Source: Silvimonas terrae
GTDB lineage: Bacteria; Pseudomonadota; Gammaproteobacteria; Burkholderiales; Chitinibacteraceae
Assembly: GCF_014202765.1 (NCBI RefSeq)
Contig: NZ_JACHHN010000009.1
Location: 164,853-228,852 of the forward strand
Length of the DNA stretch: 64,000 nt
Reading direction: 5' to 3'
The notes under the pieces are model-generated. The model ran no database searches and had not been told where the DNA came from. It saw only the letters and a program-made list of their open reading frames with translations. Below, one piece after another: positions 34,841-43,833 of this stretch (position 1 is its first letter; every line of letters begins with the position of its first letter). The position numbers were made by a program, and so were the translations under genes.

Positions 34841-36133
34841 TTGAGTATCGCAACAGGTCTTTTTCTGCTGGTCGTGCTGATCGCACTGTCCGCGTTTTTT
34901 TCCATGTCGGAAATCTCGCTGGCGTCCGCCCGCAAATTCAAATTGCAAATGCTGGCCGAAGAAGGTGAAGCCCGCGCCCAGGCGGTGATTGACCTGCAGG
35001 AAAAACCGGGTGATTTCTTTACCGTGGTACAGATTGGCGTCAATGCCGTCGCCATTCTGGGCGGGATTGTCGGCGATGCGACGTTCTCGCCGCTCTTGCT
35101 GCGCGGCTTTAATGCGCTGGACCCGGATATGGCCGTACGGTTGGCCTTTCTGGCGACGTTTCTGATTACCACCAGCTTGTTTATCCAGTTTGCCGATCTG
35201 ATTCCCAAGCGGCTGGGTATGGTGGCACCCGAGCAGATCGCCATTGCCATCGTGCGGCCCATGCATTTGTGCACCGTGCTGCTCAAACCCTTTGTGCTGC
35301 TGTTCAACGGGATTGCCACGCTGGTGCTCAAACTGACCGGCATGCCCACGGTGCGCTCGGAAACAGTGACGGCAGACGAGATCGTTGCGCTTGTCGATGC
35401 CGGTGCCGAGGCCGGTACCTTGCACAAGCAGGAACACCGGTTTATCGAGAATGTGTTCGAGCTGGCCGAACGTTATCTGCCCTCGGCCATGACCGGGCGT
35501 GAGGCCGTGGTGTACTTCTCCATGACCGATACCGATGCCGCCATTCGCCAGAAAATCGCCGCACAACCGCATGCCAAGTTTCCGCTGTGCGAGAACAGCA
35601 GTATCGATACCGTGTTTGCCTATATCGATGCCAAAGATCTGCTGCACGCCATCCTTAAAACCCCGCAAGCCCCTTTGTTGACCGTCTTGCGGGAGATCGC
35701 GGTCAAAGGCGTGCTGGTGGTGCCCGATACCTTGTCGCTGGCCGATATGCTGGACCGCTTCCGCGAAACGCGGGAAGACTTTGCGGTCATCATTAATGAA
35801 TACGCGCTGGTGGTCGGTGTGATCACGCTCAATGATGTGACCGGTCAACTGATAGGCAGCATTGTGGACAACAGTGATGAAGACCAGATCGTGCGGCGGG
35901 ATGAACACTCCTGGCTGGCCGACGGCATGACCCCCATTGGTGATCTGAAACGCGCCATTGGCCTGGATGACCTGCTGGATGAAGAAAGCTATGACACGCT
36001 GGCGGGGTTTTTGATGCTGCGGCTCAAGCGCATTCCCAAAAAGGCCGAGGCGCTGGAGTTTGAAGGGTTCCGTTTTGAGGTGGTGGATATTGATCACCAC
36101 AAGATTGACCAGGTGCTGATCAGCAAACTCTGA
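34841..36133 (+). CDS. CNNM/CBS-domain transporter, PaeA (YtfL)-like
   Basis: This is a membrane protein of 430 residues. The N-terminal CNNM (DUF21) domain has three to four helices and the motif FFSMSEISLASARKFKLQMLAEEG. A pair of CBS domains follows (about residues 215-335), then a C-terminal CorC/HlyC-type domain (GFRFEVVDIDHHKI). This architecture matches E. coli YtfL/PaeA, described as a polyamine exporter, and the wider CorB/CorC group linked to divalent cations. The start codon is TTG, after a GGGG tract. It is separated from metK by a terminator and is probably transcribed alone. Confidence 0.82.
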   Translation: MSIATGLFLLVVLIALSAFFSMSEISLASARKFKLQMLAEEGEARAQAVIDLQEKPGDFFTVVQIGVNAVAILGGIVGDATFSPLLLRGFNALDPDMAVRLAFLATFLITTSLFIQFADLIPKRLGMVAPEQIAIAIVRPMHLCTVLLKPFVLLFNGIATLVLKLTGMPTVRSETVTADEIVALVDAGAEAGTLHKQEHRFIENVFELAERYLPSAMTGREAVVYFSMTDTDAAIRQKIAAQPHAKFPLCENSSIDTVFAYIDAKDLLHAILKTPQAPLLTVLREIAVKGVLVVPDTLSLADMLDRFRETREDFAVIINEYALVVGVITLNDVTGQLIGSIVDNSDEDQIVRRDEHSWLADGMTPIGDLKRAIGLDDLLDEESYDTLAGFLMLRLKRIPKKAEALEFEGFRFEVVDIDHHKIDQVLISKL

Positions 36134-36164
36134 GTTTGAAACTTCAACAGATTCAAGCAGATAA

Positions 36165-36188
36165 AAAAGGGGCCATCAGGCCCCTTTT
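36165..36188. terminator. Bidirectional terminator between PaeA-like and SYLF genes
   Basis: AAAAGGGGCC / GGCCCCTTTT with a 4-base loop lies between the two convergent genes and can serve both. Confidence 0.85.
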
Positions 36189-36204
36189 CAGTATTGCATG
36201 ACCC

Positions 36205-36819
36205 TTATTTCTTGGCCTTGGGGCTCAGATCATGGTCAATGGAGTACTTGGTCCCGGTCACGGTCACTTCAGCATCGGCCCCGTTCTCGGTGAACTGGTA
36301 AGCATAAACACCGTTACCCAGCGAACGCGCACCTTCCAGACCACCGCCTACGTCACCAGCCTTGGCCGAGGCAGCGGCTTCGCCACCCAGTACCCAGCCC
36401 TTGGTCACAAATTTGTGGAAAGAGGTCTTGTCGTTAAAGACCAGCACCAGACGGCTGTTTTTCACGCCCAGACCAATCCCGCCCTTGAGCTGGATCATTT
36501 GCATGAAGACTTCACGCCCGGTCGCCGGGTCCACCGCCATACCCGAACCACCGCCGGCACCGGCGAAGATCACCGTGGCGCTGCCGTTGTTAAACACGGC
36601 ATAGCCTGCCGACTTGGCGATCGCTTCCTTCGCCGTCGGGTGCTTCTGGTAGACAGTCTCCAGCGTTTCCTGCGTGACCTTGCGAATTTCGGCGCGGCGC
36701 GCATCCGGCGACTTCTTGGGCGCCGAGAGTGCATCGGTGTTGTTCATCTCTTGCGCCATAACCGGGGCGCCAGCCAACAGGGCAACTACTGCGGGGATCG
36801 CAATCCATGTCTTGTTCAT
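36205..36819 (-). CDS. Secreted SYLF (Ysc84) domain lipid-binding protein
   Basis: The protein has 204 residues with a Sec signal peptide (MNKTWIAIPAVVALLAGAPVMAQ). The SYLF domain is visible in KEAIAKSAGYAVFNNGSATVIFAGAGGGSGMAV, QMIQLKGGIGLGVKNSRLVLVFND and FVTKGWVLGGEAAASAKAGDVGGG. SYLF domains bind lipids or phosphoinositides in eukaryotes; in bacteria these are periplasmic proteins of unknown role. ATG 36819 lies after AAAGGAGA; an in-frame ATG at 36837 is less likely because it precedes that site. About 260 bases of non-coding DNA lie between it and the next gene, in which I see only scattered AT-rich stretches. Confidence 0.85.
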   Translation of the reverse strand: MNKTWIAIPAVVALLAGAPVMAQEMNNTDALSAPKKSPDARRAEIRKVTQETLETVYQKHPTAKEAIAKSAGYAVFNNGSATVIFAGAGGGSGMAVDPATGREVFMQMIQLKGGIGLGVKNSRLVLVFNDKTSFHKFVTKGWVLGGEAAASAKAGDVGGGLEGARSLGNGVYAYQFTENGADAEVTVTGTKYSIDHDLSPKAKK

Positions 36820-37080
36820 GTCGGGTTCTCCTTTCAAGTGACGTTATCGATATCCTGCTGCGCTCTGGACTCTATGTTCCATCGGCTAGTCATCTGCAAC
36901 TGACCCTGGCAGACAGATATCGGGCTTTCCCCCTGAGGCACTGCTCAGACTACAAAACCAGATGATCAATCCTGTCGTGATCGGCGCCAAATGAAGGAGC
37001 CGGCCACAAACCGTGTTTGAGTTATAGCCATAATGAAAGCGTTATGTTCGTGTCTTTGCTACACACTGACGAATATGAAG

Positions 37081-38556
37081 CTATCGCGTCAGCCATTTCA
37101 CCAGCCGGGCAAATTGCTCACCATAGGGCGGCATCAGCCAGTCCAGCGTGCGAATCGGCCCCTGCCGCAATACAGATTTAAGGTGCGACATGCCATCAAA
37201 GCCATCCTTGCCGTGATAAGCGCCCATGCCGCTTTCGCCTACGCCACCAAATGGCAGCTCCGCTGCGGCAATGTGCAGCAGCGTGTCATTGACGGTGACC
37301 CCGCCGGCCCGGGTCTGCTGCAACACGCGGCGAACCTTGGCGCGGGAACGGGTAAACACATACAGCGCCAGCGGGTGCGGCCGATCATTGATCCAGGCCA
37401 GCGCCTCCTCCAGCGTTTGATACGGTACTAGCGGCAGTAAAGGTCCAAACAATTCTTCGGAAAGCAGACGCGCATCTGTCGGCACGCCGGTATATACAAA
37501 TGGCGGGAAGAACCGCGCCTGGGCATCCAGCGTGGCAGCCGGCAGCAAGCCATGCGCCAATGCCCCCAGCGTCAGCGCATCGTCGTGCACGGCCTGCATG
37601 CGCTGGAACTGGCCGGCAGTCGCCATGCTGGCAAAATCACGCGGCCAGGCCGGATACAGGCGCTCGGCCCAACGTTTGGCTACGGCAATAAAATCCGCCT
37701 CCCGTCCGGCTGGCAACAGCACGTAGTCGGGTGCTACGCAGGTCTGACCCGCATTCACCAGCTTGCCGTACAGGATGCGGGAGACTGCTTGTTCAAAATC
37801 GCAATCTTCCGTGATCAGCGCGGGGGATTTCCCCCCCAATTCCAGCGTCACCGGCGTCAGATTCGCCGCAGCCGCCTGCATGACGCTACGGCCCACGGCG
37901 GTTGAGCCGGTGAACACAAGCTGGTCAAACGGCAGCGACACAAAAGCGCGGGCTTCATCCACATTTCCACCGAGTACGACTACCTCATCCGGCGCAAAAT
38001 AATCCCCTACCAGGCGCTGCATGACCCGGAAAAAGGCCGGGGAGGATTCTGATAACTTGATCATGGCGCGGTTGCCCGCCGCCAGTGCACCGGTCAGCGG
38101 CCCCAGTGACAAGAACAGCGGATAGTTCCACGGTACAACAATCCCCACCACCCCCCGCGGTTGTGGCATTTGCCAACCACGGGCTGGCCACAGCCGCCAT
38201 CCCACTGCGCGGCGCCGTGGCTTCATCCAGCGTTGGCCGCATTTGAGTGCGTGCTCAATGCCCGCCAGGGTGGGCACCAGCTCCAGCAGTTCGGTTTCCT
38301 GGGCCGGGCGCTGGCCAAAATCCTGATTGATGGCGTCAATCAATTCCGCGCGGTGTTCCACAATCAACCGGCGCAAAGTCTGCAGCCTCTGCGCACGGGC
38401 GGCCCACTCCGGCATGGGCTGGCGGCGCTGGGCCCGGCGCAATCCATTCAGGCGGGCAGCCAGTTCGCTGCGAGTCAATTCGGGCAGGTCGTGCATCGCG
38501 TTCTGCATCGTGTCGGGTGGGTCGTCGCGTAATCGGGTCGGTGATGATGAATGCAT
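37081..38556 (-). CDS. Aldehyde dehydrogenase, coniferyl-aldehyde-dehydrogenase type
   Basis: This NAD(P)-dependent aldehyde dehydrogenase, about 491 residues from ATG 38556, belongs to the class-3-like group (CalB/AlkH relatives). The catalytic Cys is in NAGQTCVAPDYVL (about residue 273) and the general base Glu in LELGGKSPALI (about 239). The nucleotide-binding FTGSTAVGRSVM is present. The C-terminal part with SHLKSVL and LMPPYGE is typical of this group. Starts at 38508 or 38496 are also possible. It stands alone and is divergent from metF. The natural aldehyde is not predictable; annotation as coniferyl aldehyde dehydrogenase is by resemblance. Confidence 0.85.
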   Translation of the reverse strand: MHSSSPTRLRDDPPDTMQNAMHDLPELTRSELAARLNGLRRAQRRQPMPEWAARAQRLQTLRRLIVEHRAELIDAINQDFGQRPAQETELLELVPTLAGIEHALKCGQRWMKPRRRAVGWRLWPARGWQMPQPRGVVGIVVPWNYPLFLSLGPLTGALAAGNRAMIKLSESSPAFFRVMQRLVGDYFAPDEVVVLGGNVDEARAFVSLPFDQLVFTGSTAVGRSVMQAAAANLTPVTLELGGKSPALITEDCDFEQAVSRILYGKLVNAGQTCVAPDYVLLPAGREADFIAVAKRWAERLYPAWPRDFASMATAGQFQRMQAVHDDALTLGALAHGLLPAATLDAQARFFPPFVYTGVPTDARLLSEELFGPLLPLVPYQTLEEALAWINDRPHPLALYVFTRSRAKVRRVLQQTRAGGVTVNDTLLHIAAAELPFGGVGESGMGAYHGKDGFDGMSHLKSVLRQGPIRTLDWLMPPYGEQFARLVKWLTR

Positions 38557-38726
38557 TGTAGGACCATACGGACAAAACAAGGCATGGGGTCTACGCCGCA
38601 TTCGCCTGTTTGATATGTCCTACATGCACCGGGCTCACACCCGCATGAAACAGGCGATGCGCCAGCGACCGGTGGACAATGTTAAGATGCGACACCGTTT
38701 TCTTCATTTTTTGCGCCAGAGATACC

Positions 38727-39557
38727 GTGAGCCAACCGCCCATCAGCTTTGAATTTTTCCCGCCCAAAACCGCAGAGGGCACCGAAAAGCTGCGCATTAC
38801 GCGCCGGCAACTGGCGCAGTTCAAACCTGAATATTGTTCGGTGACCTTTGGCGCGGGCGGCACCACCCAGGACGGGACGCTCAACGCCGTGCTGGATATT
38901 CAGTCCGAAGGGCTGGCCGCTGCGCCACATCTGTCGTGCATCGGCTCCAGCCGCGCCAGTGTGGCGGACATTCTGCAACGTTATCGCGACAACGGCATTC
39001 GCCACATTGTGGCGCTGCGCGGCGATATCCCGTCCGGCATGGTGGATGTCGGTGAGTTTCGGTATGCCAATGAACTGGTAGCGTTCATCCGCGAACAGCA
39101 TGGCGACTGGTTCCAGATTGAAGTCGCTGCCTACCCGGAATACCACCCGCAAGCCCAAAGTGCCGAGGCCGATCTGCGTGCCTTTGTGAACAAGGTGAAC
39201 GCCGGTGCGGATTCCGCCATTACCCAGTACTTCTTCAACGCTGATGCTTATTTCCGGTTTGTGGATGAGGTGACCGCGCGCGGGGTCAAGATTCCGGTTG
39301 TGCCAGGCATCATGCCAATCCAGAACTTCAGCCAGCTGGCCCGTTTTTCTGACATGTGCGGGGCCGAGATTCCGCGCTGGCTCAAGCTGCGCCTGCAATC
39401 ATTTGGCGATGACAGCGCGTCCATCCGCGCACTGGGGCTCGATTTCATTACCGAGTTGTGTGACCGTTTGATGCAGCAAGGTGTACCTGGCTTGCACTTT
39501 TACACGCTAAACGCGGCAGGTGCGGTGTCTACCATCTGCCAGCGGCTGGGTCGCTAA
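38727..39557 (+). CDS. metF: 5,10-methylenetetrahydrofolate reductase MetF
   Basis: MetF makes 5-methyltetrahydrofolate, the methyl donor for methionine synthesis, using FAD. The protein has 276 residues from GTG 38727, which gives the standard N-terminus SQPPISFEFFPPKTAEG. Motifs: FEFFPPK with the catalytic Glu, SVTFGAGGTT, HIVALRGDIPSG, AAYPEYHP, and GIMPI near the C-terminus. The start is inferred from homology; a clear Shine-Dalgarno is missing. A frame extension to ATG 38679 is not similar to the family. metF and metK (33538) flank this part of the methionine/SAM cycle. Confidence 0.95.
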   Translation: MSQPPISFEFFPPKTAEGTEKLRITRRQLAQFKPEYCSVTFGAGGTTQDGTLNAVLDIQSEGLAAAPHLSCIGSSRASVADILQRYRDNGIRHIVALRGDIPSGMVDVGEFRYANELVAFIREQHGDWFQIEVAAYPEYHPQAQSAEADLRAFVNKVNAGADSAITQYFFNADAYFRFVDEVTARGVKIPVVPGIMPIQNFSQLARFSDMCGAEIPRWLKLRLQSFGDDSASIRALGLDFITELCDRLMQQGVPGLHFYTLNAAGAVSTICQRLGR

Positions 39558-39580
39558 TACGCAGCAATCAACGCGGACAA

Positions 39581-39616
39581 AACAAAAGGGCCTCTCTGGG
39601 CCCTTTTGTTTTTTAC
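39581..39616 (+). terminator. Terminator of metF
   Basis: AACAAAAGGGCC / GGCCCTTTTGTT with a 6-base loop, then a T-run. It may also act on the convergent lipoprotein gene. Confidence 0.88.
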
Positions 39617-39642
39617 CGCTGACGCCAACTCGGTGCTGGCAA

Positions 39643-40128
39643 TTAGCGCTGTACCGGCACAGCTTGTTGCGAGGTCGGCACGACACGGCTGGTCTGACCA
39701 TCGCTGATCACGTCGACGCGCTGACCAATGCCAAAGGCGACATCCGCAGCCTGGGTCACGACCAGACGCTGACCGTTATCCAGGCGCACCGTGATTTCAT
39801 ACGCGTTCTGGGTGCTGCCCTGTTTCTCGACCTGGTTACCCACCACGCCACCGGCAATGGCACCCAGTACACCGGCCACAATCGCGCCATTGCCACCACC
39901 GATCTGGCTGGCGGCCGCACCACCGATCACACCACCGGCAATCGTGCCAATGGCATTGGTGTCATTCTGGATGCGCACATTGCGCACACTTTCTACTGTC
40001 CCGGCCTGGGCGGTGGACGTGCGCATGGCCTGGCTGCGCGTGTAGGTATTGGCCGAATCACTGGCACAGCCGGCAAGACCCAGCGCAGCCGCGCTCATGG
40101 CAATGATCAGCGTGTTGCGAAATTTCAT
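39643..40128 (-). CDS. Glycine-zipper outer-membrane lipoprotein (SlyB/Pcp-like)
   Basis: The lipoprotein has 161 residues. Its signal peptide ends in the lipobox LAGC (Cys21). The central part is a glycine-zipper 2TM region (IGTIAGGVIGGAAASQIGGG, then GVLGAIAGGVVGNQVE), followed by a small beta-rich domain (YEITVRLDNGQRLVVTQ). This layout is that of SlyB/Pcp proteins, which help stabilise the outer membrane and LPS under stress. ATG 40128 has GGGAG upstream; the frame is open 13 codons further. It is monocistronic with its own -10 element. Confidence 0.88.
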   Translation of the reverse strand: MKFRNTLIIAMSAAALGLAGCASDSANTYTRSQAMRTSTAQAGTVESVRNVRIQNDTNAIGTIAGGVIGGAAASQIGGGNGAIVAGVLGAIAGGVVGNQVEKQGSTQNAYEITVRLDNGQRLVVTQAADVAFGIGQRVDVISDGQTSRVVPTSQQAVPVQR

Positions 40129-40195
40129 GATTTTCTCCCGAGATGCCGTTTGATTTTCAATCAACAATTATGAGAATTGCGAACGTAATCAACCC

Positions 40196-40201
40196 ATTAT
40201 A
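40196..40201 (-). promoter_or_regulatory. -10 box of the glycine-zipper lipoprotein gene
   Basis: Reads TATAAT on the minus strand, about 70 bases before the ATG. The -35 position has no good consensus match, so an activator or another sigma factor may be involved. Confidence 0.45.
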
Positions 40202-40244
40202 GGCAACCGACCAAATGGCTGGGAGCGCAACATTCACACTGCGC

Positions 40245-40847
40245 TTACAGCGCGCGGCGGCGGAACCAGCCGGTGAGCGAACGCCGCTCCCGCGTGGCGG
40301 GAATAACTTCATGCTCAAACCGGTCCGACAAAAACAGCACCAGCGTGCCGCCGTGGGGCGTCACATCCTGCCAGGCGCCGCTTTGTGTACCGTCCAGATA
40401 AATACGTAACTGGCCGCCATCTTGCTCATGCCAGTCCTCGTTAAGGTACAACACAAAAGTGACTACCCGCGTGTCGCGATTGCGGTGCTGATCCAGATGG
40501 CGTTTGTAAAAGCCCCCCAGCGGATAGACCGCGAAATGAGCCTCGAATTCCGCCAGGCCCAGATACAGCTCACTGTTGAAGGTCTGCCGCAGATTTTCCA
40601 GCGCAGACAGGATGGGTACAGAGAGCGGCGCGTCGTTCTCCAGCCACAGGACCTCGTCCCCGCGAATGGATGTATCGCGCTGATAGCCTTGTTCGCGGCC
40701 GATCCCGGCGGCATGAAAGGTGTCGCGACGCGCATCCATGTCGGCGCGCAGTTGTCGTACTTCGTCCTGGCTGAGAAAACCTGGCCAGATCAGCTTGCCT
40801 TCATCGGCCAGTGTCTGCGCGGCGGCGCTGAACCCATTCAACAACAT
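40245..40847 (-). CDS. 2-oxoglutarate/Fe(II)-dependent oxygenase, SM-20/P4H type
   Basis: The protein has 200 residues of the prolyl-4-hydroxylase-like 2OG-Fe(II) family. The iron ligands are seen as His117-L-Asp119 in YKRHLDQHRNRDTR and His179 in RFEHEV; Arg189 in RERRSLTGWFRRR is the likely 2-oxoglutarate-binding residue. GGQLRIYLDG matches the conserved strand. Bacterial relatives hydroxylate protein prolines (for example EF-Tu in Pseudomonas), but the target here is unknown. Its start lies 47 bases inside the end of the upstream Gcr-type gene, on the same strand in another frame. Confidence 0.85.
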   Translation of the reverse strand: MLLNGFSAAAQTLADEGKLIWPGFLSQDEVRQLRADMDARRDTFHAAGIGREQGYQRDTSIRGDEVLWLENDAPLSVPILSALENLRQTFNSELYLGLAEFEAHFAVYPLGGFYKRHLDQHRNRDTRVVTFVLYLNEDWHEQDGGQLRIYLDGTQSGAWQDVTPHGGTLVLFLSDRFEHEVIPATRERRSLTGWFRRRAL

Positions 40848-42870
40848 TTTCCCCTTTCAATTCGGTCACTTTGGTTTCTTCTACCCGTGCCCGGGGCGGA
40901 ATCAGAAAATCCTGCGGGCGGCGGACGGAACGGCGCAACAGGCGCCCGACAATAGGCCGCGTGGCCCGCAAGGTCAGCTTGCGCGAACGCAGCGCGACCC
41001 ACAGCGCCAGCCCGAAACTCACAATCAGGTTGATATACCCGATCAGCGCAATCCCGAGCGCCGAGATCGCCACCACATGCCAGTCCAGCGCAAAATCAAA
41101 CGTGACGGCGGCAAATGACAGGTAGGCGGACGAGAAGGTGATGTGGCGGATATCAATCGGCAAACCCAGCAGGACGCCGATAGTACCGATGGTGCCCAGC
41201 ATCATGCCAAAGTAAAAATTGCCGGCCAGCGCCCCCAGGTTGTTGCCCAGATAATTGCCCAGCCGCCGCGCGCGTTGCTCACCGGCCAGCCGGTTCAACC
41301 ACGGCAGCGCCGCAATCCGTTGCGGTATCTGGTTGTACAGCGCCTTGTTATCGTAATAACCCGATATCAGCCCGGCCAGAAACAGGCATACCCCGGCAAT
41401 ACCGGCGTGGAACAACGCCAGGCTCTGGATCGGGTTCAGATCGTGCAGCAAATGCTGGGCCTTGTCGGCATCCGCCACCGGATGGCCGGTGCTCCATACC
41501 CAGCCCAGCGCGATCAGCAGCGCCGTGGGCAGCACCACCAGCACGTTGCCCAGAATGGCGATGAACTGGGTGCGGAAGACTTTGACGATCAATTCGCTCA
41601 ACTGGTCGATATCGTCCGGCTTGAGCTTGCCCGAGCGTGTGCCTTCGTGCAGCGTGGCGGCGATCCGCGCCGCTGTCATGGCGGGCTGCTTGGTGGCGAT
41701 GGTGAAATGCAGAATATGCACCAGCATGAAGCCAAAGGCGTAGTTCAAGCCAAAGGCCAGGGCCTCCAGCAAAAGCGGCAGATGGGCCTTGGCAAACAAC
41801 AGTTTGAGCAGCGCCATAAAGCCGACAATCACCCCGGCACCTGCGGCAGAGCGGAACATGCCGCGCCATTCCTTGCGGGTTTCGGCAATGTAATGGCCGC
41901 CGGTGTGGCTGGCGTGTTCGGTCACTTGCAGCGCCAGCATCTCGGTGTTTTCGGCAAACACGTCGCGCAACGAATGCTTGCGGTTTTCTGCCCGGACCAG
42001 CGTCAGGCTGACGCCCAGAATGGCTTCGCTTTTTTCCCGCGTACGCGTCACCGACACCAGCCGCAGCAGCGCTTTCAAGCGTTCGATATGCTGGGTAATC
42101 CGCAGCAAATGGTAGCTCAGGCTGACCGAAACCCCGTTGCGCATGGCGTATTTGCGCACGCGGCTGATCACGTCTTCACATTGCTCCAGCAGCACAAGAA
42201 TATGGCGCTCGTCTTCCTGCGGCACCGTTTTCTCGGTCATGGCTTGCAGGTTGTGCTCAATGAAGGCATGCACTTCCAGGTTTTGCCGCACAAAGGGCGA
42301 TACGCTGCGCCGCGTTTCTGGCTGGTTGCGGGTGATTTCCGGCTCAAGGCCAATGGCGGCAATACGCGTTGACAACACTTCAATGGCATCCAGCAATTGC
42401 CCGCGTACGCGGCCAATCTGCTCAACGTCAGTTTCTTCTTCAATATGCAGTGCCGTGCCAAGGCTGAACCAGATGTCCTGCGGCACGCTTTCCAGCCAGA
42501 TGTAATCGTTATGCCGGTAAAACACGCTGCCAAACAAATCCCGCAACGCGCCAGGATTCGGTGCCGGCGGCAGTAGCCGATCACCAATGCGGCGCGATAC
42601 GGCAGAGAAAAAGCTCTCGTTGGACAAAATGCCGGTGTCGGCAAAGAACTGGACTTGTTCACTGCGGGACAGCACCGCCAGCAGGCAACGACGCAATGCC
42701 GCCCGCGCCTGGGGTGATTGCTCCAGCAAAAACGCCAGGGAACGAACACCGTTGATGGCGGCCTGGGCGTCATCCACCCGGCGCGGGCGCATGGTTTCTA
42801 CCAGTTCGCGCAGCAGCGCGGGCGCGCGCTCTGGCGTTGCGCCGATCATGGCCTGCAAGGTGACCTGCAT
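40801..42870 (-). CDS. Gcr-type 'site-specific recombinase' membrane protein
   Basis: The protein has 689 residues. The N-terminal half (about 1-330) is soluble, helical and rich in Arg/Glu. The C-terminal half has at least six hydrophobic segments (AAGAGVIVGFMALLKLLF, FGLNYAFGFMLVHILHFTIA, FIAILGNVLVVLPTALLIALG, LALFHAGIAGVCLFLAG, and others). It matches the family named after the Neisseria Gcr recombination protein, yet no recombinase catalytic motif is visible, and the topology is that of an inner-membrane protein. ATG 42870 lies 5 bases after GGAGA. It overlaps the oxygenase gene by 47 bases. Confidence 0.75.
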   Translation of the reverse strand: MQVTLQAMIGATPERAPALLRELVETMRPRRVDDAQAAINGVRSLAFLLEQSPQARAALRRCLLAVLSRSEQVQFFADTGILSNESFFSAVSRRIGDRLLPPAPNPGALRDLFGSVFYRHNDYIWLESVPQDIWFSLGTALHIEEETDVEQIGRVRGQLLDAIEVLSTRIAAIGLEPEITRNQPETRRSVSPFVRQNLEVHAFIEHNLQAMTEKTVPQEDERHILVLLEQCEDVISRVRKYAMRNGVSVSLSYHLLRITQHIERLKALLRLVSVTRTREKSEAILGVSLTLVRAENRKHSLRDVFAENTEMLALQVTEHASHTGGHYIAETRKEWRGMFRSAAGAGVIVGFMALLKLLFAKAHLPLLLEALAFGLNYAFGFMLVHILHFTIATKQPAMTAARIAATLHEGTRSGKLKPDDIDQLSELIVKVFRTQFIAILGNVLVVLPTALLIALGWVWSTGHPVADADKAQHLLHDLNPIQSLALFHAGIAGVCLFLAGLISGYYDNKALYNQIPQRIAALPWLNRLAGEQRARRLGNYLGNNLGALAGNFYFGMMLGTIGTIGVLLGLPIDIRHITFSSAYLSFAAVTFDFALDWHVVAISALGIALIGYINLIVSFGLALWVALRSRKLTLRATRPIVGRLLRRSVRRPQDFLIPPRARVEETKVTELKGENVVEWVQRRRADTGR

Positions 42871-42972
42871 GCATTCTCCAGTTTGGGGCCGGACCTGATA
42901 TTGGCCCTGTCTTTTTTCAGTGGACCGCGCCGTGGCGCGGGTTGGCATTAAACGATGAGGCGGTCAATCCGC

Positions 42973-43833
42973 TCAAGCCTGAATGTTCACAATCAGCGCG
43001 TCGATCATGCTTTGGCTGCGCTGCACATAACCGCCACCGAACATATTGGCGTGATTGACCATGTGGTACAGATTGTAGAGATCGCGCCGCCGTTCAAACC
43101 CCGGCTCCAGCGGCCAGGTGGCCTGGTAAGCGGCATAAAACGCGCTGCCAAAACCGCCAAACAAGCCGGTTAGCGCCAGATCGGTTTCCCGGTCTCCATA
43201 GTAGCAAGCTGGATCAAACAGAAGCGGACTGCCATCGGGCAGCCATGCGGCATTACCGCCCCACAAATCGCCATGCAACAACGACGGGACGGTTTTGCGC
43301 CCACCCAACAACGCCGGCAGGCAATCGAGCAAGAGGCGCGTATCGCGCAGGGCAATGCCATTGCGGGCGGCCAGCGCAAACTGGTGCCCCAGCCGGCGCT
43401 CGCGAAAGAAATCCAGCCAGTTGTCCATCCAGCCGTTGGGCTGGGTGGTGCTGCCAATGGTGTTGTCATGCGGCCAGCCGTATTGCGGCGCAGTGAGCCG
43501 GTGCAACCGGGCCAGTTGCCGGCCCAGTTCGGCCTCATCGCCCCGCCGGCGCAAATCCAGCCATTCCAGCACCAGAAAAGCGTGCTCCCCCGCTACGCCG
43601 CACAACACCGGCGACGGCACATGGATGCCCCGCGCCAGCGCGGCAAGGCCGGCGCGTTCGGCCTCAAACATGGCCCGCCGCGATGCAGTGTTGAGTTTGA
43701 CAAACCAGTCGCCTTCACTAGTGCGCAGGCGCCAGGCTTCGTTGATATCGCCCCCGGCCACTACCTCGGCACGGCGAAACTGCAGCGCTCGGCCGGTGAC
43801 GGCGGCCAGTTGTGCGGTGATGTCAGCCCACAT
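42973..43833 (-). CDS. Fructosamine-3-kinase family protein
   Basis: The protein has 286 residues of the fructosamine/ketosamine-3-kinase family (aminoglycoside-phosphotransferase fold), which phosphorylates sugars attached to protein amines and so promotes deglycation. Catalytic loop HGDLWGGN is at 187-194 (Asp189). The metal-binding segment is FDPACYYGDRETDLA. The C-terminal YNLYHMVNHANMFGGGY is family-specific. ATG 43833 follows AAGGAGA. The frame extends 26 codons upstream without a good start. Confidence 0.9.
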   Translation of the reverse strand: MWADITAQLAAVTGRALQFRRAEVVAGGDINEAWRLRTSEGDWFVKLNTASRRAMFEAERAGLAALARGIHVPSPVLCGVAGEHAFLVLEWLDLRRRGDEAELGRQLARLHRLTAPQYGWPHDNTIGSTTQPNGWMDNWLDFFRERRLGHQFALAARNGIALRDTRLLLDCLPALLGGRKTVPSLLHGDLWGGNAAWLPDGSPLLFDPACYYGDRETDLALTGLFGGFGSAFYAAYQATWPLEPGFERRRDLYNLYHMVNHANMFGGGYVQRSQSMIDALIVNIQA

